Shown here: positions 52,427 to 61,362 of the stretch, piece after piece
Position numbering within the stretch: the stretch's first letter is position 1
Layout of the letters: the number at the start of each line of letters is the position of its first letter
Notes under the pieces: generated by a model
What the model saw: only the letters and a program-made list of their open reading frames with translations
The model's database searches: none
What the model was told of the DNA's origin: nothing
Program-made: the position numbers and the translations under genes
Assembly: GCA_046346965.1 (NCBI GenBank)
Contig: JAXMHB010000016.1
Coordinates: 1-64,000, forward strand
DNA length: 64,000 nt
From: JAXMHB01 sp046346965
GTDB lineage: Bacteria; Pseudomonadota; Gammaproteobacteria; Xanthomonadales; SZUA-5
Direction of reading: 5' to 3'

Positions 52427-53251
52427 ATGACGCGCCTCTATACCGCGCTGGCGCTGGCCTGCTGTCTGGGCACGGCCCAGGCCGCCGAGCTGCCGCGACT
52501 GGCACCGCCGCAAGCGATGTTCCAGCAGACGCTGACGCTCGATCAGTTCGTGCGCGGCACGCTGCGCTTCGTGCTGCTGCATGAGCTCGGTCATGGGCTG
52601 GTCGATTTGTACGATCTGCCTGTGCTCGGGCGCGAGGAGGATGCCGCCGATCGTTTCGCCGCCTGGTGGCTGTCGCCCGACGGGCGCGAGACCGGCGTCG
52701 ATGCGATCGCGGCGATCGAGTGGTGGATGGCCTCGGCGCGGCAGAGCGAGGCGCGGCGAGAAGACCTGCCGTGGTGGGACGAGCACGGCATCGACGAGCA
52801 GCGCGGCTACCAGATCGCCTGCCTGCTGTACGGCGCCGATCCGCAGACGATGGGGCCGCTGGCAGTGCGCCTAGGCTTGCCGGACGAGCGTCAGGCCAGC
52901 TGTCTGCGCGAGGCGGCGCAGAACGCCGCGTCCTGGTCGGCGCATTTGCTCGACAAGACCGCGCAGCTGCCGGCCCAGCTCGATGGCTTCCTGGTCCCGG
53001 TGCAGCTGCTGCCCGCCCCGCCGGCGCTGGAAGCCGCCGCGCAGCGGGTGGCGGATCTGGGCCTGATGACCGAGCTCCGCGATCTGCTGCACCAGTTCCG
53101 CTTCCCGCCCGGGCAGGCGATGGTGCGTCTGGTGGCGCAGGACTGCGAGCAGGTCAACGCCTACTGGAGCCCCGAGGAGCGCGCCGTGGTGCTCTGCTAC
53201 GAGCTGGTCGAGCACGTGCAGGCCGTCGGCCGGCAGGCGGGGTTTCGCTGA
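52427..53251 (+). CDS. DUF4344-type exported metallopeptidase-like protein
   Basis: 274 residues, signal peptide ending AQAAE (about 19). HELGHGL (about residue 53) with EEDAADRFAAW about 20 residues later gives the HExxH...E zinc site of the DUF4344 family, which sits near gluzincin-like peptidases. Two later Cys pairs may form disulphides. Substrate unknown; expected in the periplasm. ATG 52427 with GCCGGAG upstream. The IS481 element starts 17 bases after its stop and did not damage it. Confidence 0.82.
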   Translation: MTRLYTALALACCLGTAQAAELPRLAPPQAMFQQTLTLDQFVRGTLRFVLLHELGHGLVDLYDLPVLGREEDAADRFAAWWLSPDGRETGVDAIAAIEWWMASARQSEARREDLPWWDEHGIDEQRGYQIACLLYGADPQTMGPLAVRLGLPDERQASCLREAAQNAASWSAHLLDKTAQLPAQLDGFLVPVQLLPAPPALEAAAQRVADLGLMTELRDLLHQFRFPPGQAMVRLVAQDCEQVNAYWSPEERAVVLCYELVEHVQAVGRQAGFR

Positions 53252-53267
53252 GTCCGGAACGCGGGTC

Positions 53268-54621
53268 TGTATGAACCGGGCACATGGGTGACATTTTAGA
53301 CCGGGCACATGGGTGACATTTTTACGGCATTGAGACATCGGGAGATGGTCGATGCCGTGGCAAGAGGTCACCGCGATGGAAGAACGGGATCGGTTGGTCC
53401 GTGCGTACCGCCAAGGGTTGGGCACGGTCAGTGAGCTGGCGGGGAGGTTCGGCATCAGTCGGAAGACGGCGAGCAAGTGGATCCGGCGGTACGAGGCGGA
53501 GGGGTCGGGCGGGCTGGCGGATCGGTCGCGGGCGCGCAGGACGCAGTCGCATGCGACGCCAGAGTTGGTGCGAGAAGCCTTGCTGGGCTTGAAGCGTGAG
53601 CGCCCGCATTACGGCCCCAAGAAGGTGCTGGCGGTGCTGTCGGCGCAGCGGCCGGAGCTTGAGTTGCCGGCGGTCAGCACGGTGGGCGAGTTGTTTGCGC
53701 GGCATGGTCTGATCAAGCCGCGGCGGCGGGTGGCGGTGGTGTCGATGAAGCCGCTGCGCTGGCCCTTGCCGAGCTCTCCGAACGAGGAATGGGCGGCGGA
53801 TTTCAAGGGTCAGTGGCGACTGGGCGATGGCAGCGAGTGCTTCCCATTGACGGTCACGGACACGCACTCGCGCTGTCTGCTGGCGTGCCATGCGATGGGG
53901 GCGATCAGCATGGCGGAGACCGAGAAGGTCATGCGCCGACTGTTCTGCGAATACGGGCTGCCGGCGGCGATCCGGACGGACAATGGGGTGCCCTTTGCCT
54001 ACCACACGGCCAGCCTGGGACTGACGCGTCTGTCGGCGTGGTGGCTGCGCCTGGGCATCACCCTGCATCGCACACGACCGGGCACACCCACGGACAATTC
54101 GCGCCATGAACGCATGCATCGCACGCTCAAGGCGGAGACGCTGTCACCGCTGCAGGCGAACCTGAAGGCGCAGCAAAAGGTCTTCGACGCGTTCCGGCAG
54201 CGCTACAACGAAGAGCGGCCGCACGAAGCGCTGGGCATGGTGCCTCCGCAGAGCCGGTATCAACCCTCGACCCGAGCGCACCCGCGCAAGCTGCCGCCTA
54301 TCGAGTATCCAAGCCACTTTGAGACCCGCATGGTGCAACAACACGGCGACATCCATTGGCGTGGCCAGCGCATCTTCGTCAGTCAGGCGCTGGCCCATCA
54401 GTGGCTTGGTCTGGAAGCGAGCATCCAAGGCTGGAAGGTCTACTTCTGCCAGCAACTGATCGCGCACATCGACGAGGAGACGATGACCCTGACCTACCTG
54501 CACTGAGCCTTCAAAAGCCCACAGAAGGTTGAGCAGGAAAGAATCCAAAGGCACGTAAAGCTGCTAGCGTCGTGTAACCCATGTGCCCGGTCAACGTGTC
54601 ACCTATGTGCCCGGCCGCACA
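53268..54621 (+). mobile_element. IS481-family insertion sequence
   Basis: 1354 bp with TGT...ACA ends. Each end carries two direct copies of CCGGGCACATGGGTGACA or close variants (53276-53322 at the left, inverted at about 54573-54614 at the right), giving multiple binding sites. The transposase frame is intact. A possible 3-bp target duplication GTC flanks it (53265-53267, 54622-54624). It sits between two convergent genes. Confidence 0.85.
53352..54506 (+). CDS. IS481-family transposase
   Basis: 384 residues, full length. N-terminal helix-turn-helix (YRQGLGTVSELAGRFGISRKTASKWIRRYE), a linker, then the rve integrase core with Asp in WAADFKG (about 150), Asp in RTDNGVPF (about 209) and Glu in RHERMHRTLK (about 252), and QRYNEERPHEALG. 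The DDE triad is intact, so the element may be active. Confidence 0.93.
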   Translation: MPWQEVTAMEERDRLVRAYRQGLGTVSELAGRFGISRKTASKWIRRYEAEGSGGLADRSRARRTQSHATPELVREALLGLKRERPHYGPKKVLAVLSAQRPELELPAVSTVGELFARHGLIKPRRRVAVVSMKPLRWPLPSSPNEEWAADFKGQWRLGDGSECFPLTVTDTHSRCLLACHAMGAISMAETEKVMRRLFCEYGLPAAIRTDNGVPFAYHTASLGLTRLSAWWLRLGITLHRTRPGTPTDNSRHERMHRTLKAETLSPLQANLKAQQKVFDAFRQRYNEERPHEALGMVPPQSRYQPSTRAHPRKLPPIEYPSHFETRMVQQHGDIHWRGQRIFVSQALAHQWLGLEASIQGWKVYFCQQLIAHIDEETMTLTYLH

Positions 54622-54670
54622 GTCCCGAGTCCCGAGTCCCGGGTCCCGGGTCCCGGGTCCCGGGTCCCGC
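54622..54670. repeat. Seven tandem GTCCCGR heptamers at the IS481 edge
   Basis: Seven consecutive 7-bp units (GTCCCGA x2, GTCCCGG x4, GTCCCGC) start at the base after the IS end and run into the stop codon of the TMEM43-family gene. A shorter run of the same heptamer lies near 52176. Confidence 0.9.
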
Positions 54671-56730
54671 TACCCCGCCGCCAACAAGGCCTTCAGCTTC
54701 TGCTTGACCTCCTCCTGGCTGCCGCGCGCGATCGGGCGGCCGGCGCGCGTCAGCTCGAAGCAGATCAGTTGCTCGCTGCCATCGGTCTGGCGGCGGACGA
54801 TTTTGTGGATGGTGTACTCGCCCTTGCTGCCGAGGGCGATGCGCAGCGGCGGCGCTGGCGCTGCCGGCGCGGGCGCGGCGGCGGTCGCTGGCGGCGGCGC
54901 GGAGCTTTCAGTCTCCGGCTGGCGCGGCTCGACCAGGTCGAACAGCGGCGCGCTCGGCTGACGTGGCTCCACCGTGTCGAACAAAGGCGCGCCGGGCTGG
55001 CGCGGTTCCACGCTGTCGAACAAGGGCGCGCTGGGCTGGCGCGGCTCCACGGTGTCGAACAAGGGCGGCGCTGGGCGGCGCGGCTCCACCGTGTCGAACA
55101 GCGGTGCAGCCGGCGGCGGAGTCGGCGCCGGGGCGGCCGGTCGGGTCGGCGCGGCGGGCGCTGCGGCAGACGGCCGTGGCGTGGGGCGCAGGCCGGTGGT
55201 GTCGAAGGCAATCGCGCCCAGATCGTCCGCTGGCGGCGGCGGCGTGGGCTCGGCCTTGGCGCGCACCGACGGTGGCTTGGTCGAGATCAGGCCGGGCGTC
55301 CATTCCAGCGGCGGCAGCTCGCGCGATTCCTCCACCGGCGGTGGCGCTGGCGGTGGCGGCGGTGCCGCGGCGGCACGGCTGGCGGGCGTCCGCGCGCTGG
55401 CGGGCGGGGGCGGCGGCGGCGCCAGGCTGGCGGCGCCGGCAGCGGCCAGCACCGGCGCGCCGATCGGCGCCTGCGGCATCTGCGCGCGTTCGGCCGCGCG
55501 CTGGCGCGCCAGCTCGCCCATCTGCGCCAGCTTCTGACTGCGGCGCTGCGCACGATCCGCCTTGCGTCGATGTTGCACCGCCCAGGTGATCGCCGAGCCG
55601 ATCGCGATCAGCAGCACGGCGGCAATCCAGGGGCGCGCCGCCAGCCAGCCGACGACGATGGTGATCAGCCCCATGGTCAGCCCGAACAGGGCGCCGGCGA
55701 CCATCAGCGAAAAATCCACCAGCGCGCCGACCAGCGGGATCATGCTGAGGAAGCCACCGAGCAGGCGCGCGAAACCGGCGGCGCCGATGGTGGCGCCAAT
55801 CAAGCCGACGATGCGCAGCAGCTTGGTGAAGCTCTCGTTGAGTGCGATGGCATCGTGGACGATGGTCTCGGCGCTGCGCGTGCCGCCCTGCGCGAGCAGC
55901 ACGTGATCGCCGTTGCTGGCCGCCCAGGGCTCCAGACGATCGCCGTTCTGGCCCGCGATCATCGACAGCGGATAGTCGTTCGAGAGCTCGTAGAAGCTGA
56001 CGCGCAGATCGCCGAGTTCGGCGTCCTCGACGTGCTCGCGACCCTTGTAGTAGGTCTCGGCATCCAGCTGGAACCAGCCCTGCTCGCGCAGGCTGGAGGA
56101 GAGTTCCGGCAGGCCCGACATCAGCGCCGGCCAATCGCCCAGCGAACCCGGTGAGGAATCGCCCAGCTCGTTCAGCGCCTGCCGGGCCACCGCGACATTG
56201 TCGAAGCGATAGGCACCAAAGCGGGCGTCGGGCGCAAAGAAACCGTCGCCGCTCAGCGCGGGTTTGGGGTTCTCGTGGCCGACCGGATTGTGGAACTGAC
56301 TGGAATCCCAGTACTCGGAATCCCAGTCCATCTCGTAGGTGTAGGTGGTGCGCTTGCGCCGACCGCTGCCGTGGGTTTCCTCGTACTCGATCCACTGGTA
56401 CATCTCGACCAGCCGATACATCGCCGGGCCGTCGGTATGCACGCCGAAGGTGTCATCGCGCGCGCCCTGCGTGCTGTGCACGCGGGCGCTCACATGCACG
56501 GGTTTGCCATTCAAGGCCGGATCCAGCGTGGCCGGGGCCACCTGGACCTGATCCTGCACCTCGATCAGTGCATCGCCGTGGCGCTTGCTGTAGCCCTCGT
56601 TCCAGAACAGCAGCGCGATCGACAGCAGAAAGATCGCGCCTGATCCGAGCGAGCGGATGCCCGCGCTACTGAACCAGCTGTCGCCGTCGCCGTCCTCTGC
56701 TACGTCGCCAATGTCGATCTCGTCGAGCAC
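54670..56730 (-). CDS. TMEM43-family membrane protein with Pro-rich repeat tail
   Basis: 686 residues from a GTG start. One N-terminal membrane helix (about 30-45) followed by FWNEG, a large extra-membrane domain (about 50-280) and a cluster of three or four membrane helices (about 290-400) form the TMEM43 layout. The C-terminal extension (about 400-640) is Ala/Pro-rich and contains five or six 13-residue repeats of the form PSAPLFDTVEPRQ, encoded by a 39-bp tandem repeat. A short final domain (ALGSKGEYTIHKIV region) closes the protein. Function in bacteria unknown. The repeat tail is not a usual part of the family. Confidence 0.82.
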   Translation of the reverse strand: MLDEIDIGDVAEDGDGDSWFSSAGIRSLGSGAIFLLSIALLFWNEGYSKRHGDALIEVQDQVQVAPATLDPALNGKPVHVSARVHSTQGARDDTFGVHTDGPAMYRLVEMYQWIEYEETHGSGRRKRTTYTYEMDWDSEYWDSSQFHNPVGHENPKPALSGDGFFAPDARFGAYRFDNVAVARQALNELGDSSPGSLGDWPALMSGLPELSSSLREQGWFQLDAETYYKGREHVEDAELGDLRVSFYELSNDYPLSMIAGQNGDRLEPWAASNGDHVLLAQGGTRSAETIVHDAIALNESFTKLLRIVGLIGATIGAAGFARLLGGFLSMIPLVGALVDFSLMVAGALFGLTMGLITIVVGWLAARPWIAAVLLIAIGSAITWAVQHRRKADRAQRRSQKLAQMGELARQRAAERAQMPQAPIGAPVLAAAGAASLAPPPPPPASARTPASRAAAAPPPPPAPPPVEESRELPPLEWTPGLISTKPPSVRAKAEPTPPPPADDLGAIAFDTTGLRPTPRPSAAAPAAPTRPAAPAPTPPPAAPLFDTVEPRRPAPPLFDTVEPRQPSAPLFDSVEPRQPGAPLFDTVEPRQPSAPLFDLVEPRQPETESSAPPPATAAAPAPAAPAPPLRIALGSKGEYTIHKIVRRQTDGSEQLICFELTRAGRPIARGSQEEVKQKLKALLAAG

Positions 56731-56988
56731 AAAGCGTTACCTGTCTGAAAGATTCGTCACAGTCTAAACGCGAAAAAGGCACCCGCCACCGGTCAGCTGC
56801 CGCGCGAACGCTGCGCAGCGCGCTTCGACCAATGGTGAATGGCGAGTGAACATTGGCGCTCGCACCATGCCCCAGCCGCCACTACAGCGGTGTGCGTCGC
56901 GCTTGACCGGCGTCATGGGCGGTGCCCGGCCGCCGGTTCGATGCTCGAACGCCACACCCGCGGAAACCAGCTCGGAGGGGAGTTCACC

Positions 56989-58344
56989 ATGCACACGCGT
57001 ACGCTTGCACAACGGCCATTGAGCCGCATCCTGGCACTGACCCTGGCGTTGTCTGCAGCGCCCGCAGTGTTTGCCCAGACCGCCAAAGAGAGCGAACTGG
57101 AAGGTCGTATCCAGCAGCTCGAAGCCCAGTTGGCCGAATTGAAGGCCATGGTCGCCGCGCAGAAGCCGGCCACGCCGCCGCCGGCGCCGCCAGCCGCCCC
57201 GGGCGCACCGCCACCGCCGCCGCCGATCCAGGCGACCACGATCACACCCGGCGCGGTGGCCGGAACCAAGTTCACCGTCGGCGGCTTCGTCCGCACCGAC
57301 ATGATGTACACGCAGACCGGCGACGGCGAACTGGCCGATGGCAGCGCCGGGCGCGATCTGTATCTGCCCGGCGGCACGCCGGTGGGCGGCGCCGATGAGG
57401 GCACCGATTTCGACGCCCACGCCAAGTTCTCGCGTCTGTGGCTGGGCTTCGACAACGTCTCCGATGCCGGCGACAAGGTCAGCGCGCGCATCGAGTTCGA
57501 CTTCTTCGGCGGCGCGCTGGGCAATCAGCAGGCCACCAACACCTACGGCGCGACCATTCGCCATGCCTTCGTCAGCTGGAACCAGTGGACGGTGGGCCAG
57601 ACTTGGTCGAACTTCATGGATCCTGCCGCGCTGATTGACTCGGTGGACTTCGTCGGTCCGACCGACGGCACCGTGTTCGTGCGCCAGCCGCAAGTGCGCT
57701 ACACCAACGGCCCGTGGAGCTTCTCGCTGGAGAATCCGGAAACCACCTTCGTGCCCTTCCGCGGCGGCGCCAAGGTGTCGAGCGACGACAACAGCATCCC
57801 GGATCTGGTCGCCCGCTACACCTACAAGCCGGCCTGGGGCCATCTGACCGGCGCCGTGATGCTGCGCCAGCTCAAACATGAGACCACCGGCGTCAATGCC
57901 ATCGACGACAGCCAGACCGCGGTGGCCGGCTCGATCTCGGGTCGCTACAACTTCGATGCCAACAACGATCTGCGCTTCGCCTTGAACGTCGGCGGCGGCA
58001 TCGGTCGCTACGTCGGCCTCGGCATTGCCAGTGATGCGGTGCTGGATGGCAGCGGCAATCTGGAAACCATCGACGGCGTCGCCGGCTTCGTCGGCTTCCG
58101 GCACGCCTTCAGTCCGCAGCTGCGCGGCAATCTGTACTACGCGGCGTCGAACTACGACAACGACACTGCGCTGACCGGCACCGCGGTGACCAAGAGCGTC
58201 GATTCGATCTCGGCCAATCTGATCTACTCGCCGCTGCCGAAGCTCGATGTCGGCTTTGAACTGCGCTTTGCCAACCGCGAGTTGGAGAGCGGCGCCGACG
58301 GTTCGCTGACGCGCTTGCACTTCCTGACGCGCTACTCGTTCTAA
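56989..58344 (+). CDS. DcaP-like outer-membrane porin
   Basis: 451 residues. Signal peptide ending VFAQ (about 30), a short coiled coil (ESELEGRIQQLEAQLAELKAM) for trimerisation, a Pro-rich linker (PPPAPPAAPG), then the barrel: FTVGGFVRTDMMYT, FSRLWLGFDN, RIEFDFFGG, RHAFVSWNQWTVGQTWSNFMDP, ending in RYSF with a terminal Phe. DcaP-type porins admit dicarboxylates and other small anions. GGAGGGGAG precedes the ATG at 56989. Confidence 0.9.
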   Translation: MHTRTLAQRPLSRILALTLALSAAPAVFAQTAKESELEGRIQQLEAQLAELKAMVAAQKPATPPPAPPAAPGAPPPPPPIQATTITPGAVAGTKFTVGGFVRTDMMYTQTGDGELADGSAGRDLYLPGGTPVGGADEGTDFDAHAKFSRLWLGFDNVSDAGDKVSARIEFDFFGGALGNQQATNTYGATIRHAFVSWNQWTVGQTWSNFMDPAALIDSVDFVGPTDGTVFVRQPQVRYTNGPWSFSLENPETTFVPFRGGAKVSSDDNSIPDLVARYTYKPAWGHLTGAVMLRQLKHETTGVNAIDDSQTAVAGSISGRYNFDANNDLRFALNVGGGIGRYVGLGIASDAVLDGSGNLETIDGVAGFVGFRHAFSPQLRGNLYYAASNYDNDTALTGTAVTKSVDSISANLIYSPLPKLDVGFELRFANRELESGADGSLTRLHFLTRYSF

Positions 58345-58355
58345 GCGGCACTGCG

Positions 58356-58390
58356 CCACGGCCGGATGGCAGCACGCCATTCGGCCGTGG
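58356..58390 (+). terminator. Long hairpin after the porin gene
   Basis: CCACGGCCGGATGGC (58356-58370) pairs with GCCATTCGGCCGTGG (58376-58390) over 15 bp with one G-T pair and a five-base loop, 11 bases after the stop. No T-run follows, but the stem is strong and well placed. Confidence 0.65.
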
Positions 58391-58501
58391 TTGCGCGCAG
58401 GAAGCTGCATCAATTGATGACGCCGACAGCGGGCGCCTGCCCGGGCGACGCGTCACCCAAGGTCGAGGCTGCGCGTTAGAGTCGGCACCTGGATCGTAGG
58501 G

Positions 58502-61360
58502 ATGAGCGCGATGAACGATGCCGCGACACGCGGTCTTTGGGCGCAGGCACTGCTGCTGGGTCTGGCGATCGGCTGGCTGGCGGACGCGGTCGAGGCGGCC
58601 CCCGGGCGCTGGAGCAGCGCCGGTCCCTACGGCGGACGCATCGACAGCGCGGCGCTCAGCCCGCTGGAACCCGGCGTCGTCTACGCCAGCGCCCATCGCA
58701 GCGTCTACCGCTCGGACGATGGCGGCAACAGCTGGAGCAATCAGTCGGCCGGTCTCAGCACCCTGAGCGCCGGCACCACGCGGCTGGCGGCACATCCGGC
58801 GCTGCCCGGTTACGTGCTGCTGGCGGGCGCACGCGGCGTGTTCCTCAGCGTCAACAGCGGCCGCAGCTGGTTCCGCCGCGACAGCGGTCTGCCGGTCAAC
58901 AACTCCAGCTTCCACACCGTCGATGTGGCCTATGCGCCCAGCAATCCCGCCGTGCTGTATCTGGCCAGCGAGGATGACGGCTTGTTTCGATCGAGCAACG
59001 GCGGCGCCAGCTGGGTGGCAGTAGGTGCGCCATCGCTGCCCACCGATCTGATCCGCATCGCCGTCGATCCCACCGACGCGCAGTCCTTGCTGGTCTGGGT
59101 CGGTGACCGCAACACCAACGACTATCCCGCCAGCCTGTACCGCAGCAGCAACGGCGGTCTCAGTTTCACGCCGGTCAGCGGTCCCTGGGACGGCGGCGGG
59201 CCGATTCGCGAGGAGATCCAGCTGCTGGCTTACAACGCCAACACGCCGGGCACGGTGTTCCTGGCGGGCGGCATCGGCAACTTCCGCTCCACCAACGGCG
59301 GCACCAGCTTCAGTGCACTGCCCGCACTGCCGCTCGGCGCCAGTCAACGCCTGCAAAGTCTGGCCTACGATCCCGGCAGCGCCGGGCGGCTGGTGTTTGG
59401 CAGCTCCGATGGCGTGCTGCTGAGCCTGGATAACGGCGCCAGCTTTCTGGCGCGCAACAGCGGTCTGACCGTGACCTCGGGCGAGCCGGCGTCGATCGGC
59501 ACGCTGCTGATCGATCCCGCCAACGCGGCGCGCTGGCTGGCTTTTGGCGTGGCTGGCGAGGTGTTCCTCAGCGCCAATGCCGGTTTGAACTGGGCGCCGG
59601 CCAGCGGCGGTCTGCGCGGCACCGGCATCCAGACGCTGGCGGTGCATCCGACGCGACCTCAGCGCGTCTACGCCGGTTTGCGCAATCGACGCAGTGAAGC
59701 CACTTCACCGGCTTTGTACCAGTCCGACGACGGTGCGCAGAGCTGGGTGCGCTTCAACGCGGCGCTGGCGCTCGACACGGTGAACGCGATTGCCTTCGAT
59801 CCGGCCAACGTGAGCAGCCTCAACAGCACGCGGATGTACGCGATCGGCGCCGATTTCGCGCCGCTCGGCCTGCCGGCGGCCAGCTATCGCGGCGGCGTGT
59901 TCCGCAGCAACGACGGCGGCGTCAGCTGGACACCAGCCGACAACTTCCTGCCGACGCCGCTGGCTGGTCCGGCCGCGGTCGGCGAGGCCAGCGATCTGCT
60001 GCTCGATCCCGCCTCGATCAGTGCCGGCGCCACGCAGATCCTGTACCTGGCGACGCGCGGTCTGGTGCGCTGCGTCGCCGGCGTCCCGCAACTGGATCTG
60101 GCACGCCTGTGGCGCAGCAGCGATGCCGCCAGCAGCTGGCTGCCGCGCGACGGGCTGCCGCTCGGCGTCTGCACGCCGCGCGTCCAGTATCCGCTGCCGG
60201 CCGCGCTGGCCTTCGATCCCGGCGACAGCAGCATCGTCTACGCCGGCACGCGGCTGCAGGGCTACTGCCAGGATTGCGGTGATCCGCTGCCGAGTACGCC
60301 AAACGGCGTGTACAAAAGCATCGATGGCGGGCTGAACTGGGTGGCGGTCAACAGCGGATTGCCGCTGATGAGCGGCAGCGGATCGGTGTGGGATGTGGCG
60401 GCGCTGGCTGCCGCGCCCGGCCTGCCCGGCACGCTGTACGTGGCGCTCAACGATGCCTCGCAGCCGGAAAGCGCGGGACGCGTCTACAAGACGGTCGACG
60501 GCGGCGCCAGCTGGCAGCGCGCCGACACCGGGCTGGCGGGCGTCAGCCTGCGCTCGCTGCGCGTCGATCCCGGCAATCCGCAGCGCGTGCTGGCCGGCGT
60601 CGGCGGCCTCGAACTCACGCCGGGCGGCATCTACCTCAGCAGCAACGGCGGCGCCAGTTGGGATTCGATCAGCATCGATCTGCCGATCGATTCGGCGCAG
60701 GCAGTCGCGCTGTCGCTGCCGGTCGTCGGGCCGCCGACGATCCACGCCGGCACCGATGAGGGCGTGTTCAGCCTGACCCGCATTCCCGACGGCGATGTCG
60801 ATGGTCCGCCCGATGCCACCGAGGATCTGGCACCGAATGCCGGCGACGGCAACGCCGACGCCATCGCCGACCGGCTGCAGCCGGAAGTGGCCAGCTTCGA
60901 GATCCCCAACGCTTTCTTGCCGCAGGCTACGCGCGGCGGCGCGCGCGAGGGCACCGTCAGCAATACCGAACTGTCGATCGGCGAGGGCTCCGGCTGCACC
61001 CAGGTCTACGATGCCGCCGCGGTCGATCCGCTCAGCCTGCCGGATGACGGCGACTACCAGCCCGCTGCCGGCGTGGTGCGCTTCGAGTTCATCGGCTGCA
61101 CGCAGCTGCAGGTGGGCCTGATTTTCCACGGCCAGAATTTCGGGCCGGACTGGGTGCTGCGCCGCTATGGCCCTACCAACGCCGGCAATGTGCTGAGCTT
61201 CAACTGGTTCAGCCCGAGCGGCGTGGCCCGCACCGGCAGCAGCTGGAACTTCACGCTGATCGACAACGGCGCCGGCGACCTGCGCCGCGAGACTGGACGC
61301 ATCCTGTTTATCGGTGCGCCGATGCAGCCGGTGCCGCTGCACGCCAACGGATTCGAGTAA
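58502..61360 (+). CDS. Secreted beta-propeller protein with BNR-like repeats
   Basis: 952 residues with a signal peptide (cleavage near VEAAP, about 33). Around twelve blades carry the S-x-DGG-x-SW Asp-box motif (YRSDDGGNSW, FRSSNGGASW, FRSNDGGVSW, YKTVDGGASW), as in sialidase-like and Vps10-like propellers; no sialidase catalytic residues were identified. A C-terminal beta domain (about 800-945) of the choice-of-anchor type ends in PLHANGFE, related to the LIFANGLE tail at 13870. Likely surface-exposed or secreted. The ATG at 58502 is used, with an alternative three codons later. The kinase gene starts two bases after its stop. Confidence 0.82.
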   Translation: MSAMNDAATRGLWAQALLLGLAIGWLADAVEAAPGRWSSAGPYGGRIDSAALSPLEPGVVYASAHRSVYRSDDGGNSWSNQSAGLSTLSAGTTRLAAHPALPGYVLLAGARGVFLSVNSGRSWFRRDSGLPVNNSSFHTVDVAYAPSNPAVLYLASEDDGLFRSSNGGASWVAVGAPSLPTDLIRIAVDPTDAQSLLVWVGDRNTNDYPASLYRSSNGGLSFTPVSGPWDGGGPIREEIQLLAYNANTPGTVFLAGGIGNFRSTNGGTSFSALPALPLGASQRLQSLAYDPGSAGRLVFGSSDGVLLSLDNGASFLARNSGLTVTSGEPASIGTLLIDPANAARWLAFGVAGEVFLSANAGLNWAPASGGLRGTGIQTLAVHPTRPQRVYAGLRNRRSEATSPALYQSDDGAQSWVRFNAALALDTVNAIAFDPANVSSLNSTRMYAIGADFAPLGLPAASYRGGVFRSNDGGVSWTPADNFLPTPLAGPAAVGEASDLLLDPASISAGATQILYLATRGLVRCVAGVPQLDLARLWRSSDAASSWLPRDGLPLGVCTPRVQYPLPAALAFDPGDSSIVYAGTRLQGYCQDCGDPLPSTPNGVYKSIDGGLNWVAVNSGLPLMSGSGSVWDVAALAAAPGLPGTLYVALNDASQPESAGRVYKTVDGGASWQRADTGLAGVSLRSLRVDPGNPQRVLAGVGGLELTPGGIYLSSNGGASWDSISIDLPIDSAQAVALSLPVVGPPTIHAGTDEGVFSLTRIPDGDVDGPPDATEDLAPNAGDGNADAIADRLQPEVASFEIPNAFLPQATRGGAREGTVSNTELSIGEGSGCTQVYDAAAVDPLSLPDDGDYQPAAGVVRFEFIGCTQLQVGLIFHGQNFGPDWVLRRYGPTNAGNVLSFNWFSPSGVARTGSSWNFTLIDNGAGDLRRETGRILFIGAPMQPVPLHANGFE

Positions 61361-61362
61361 GC

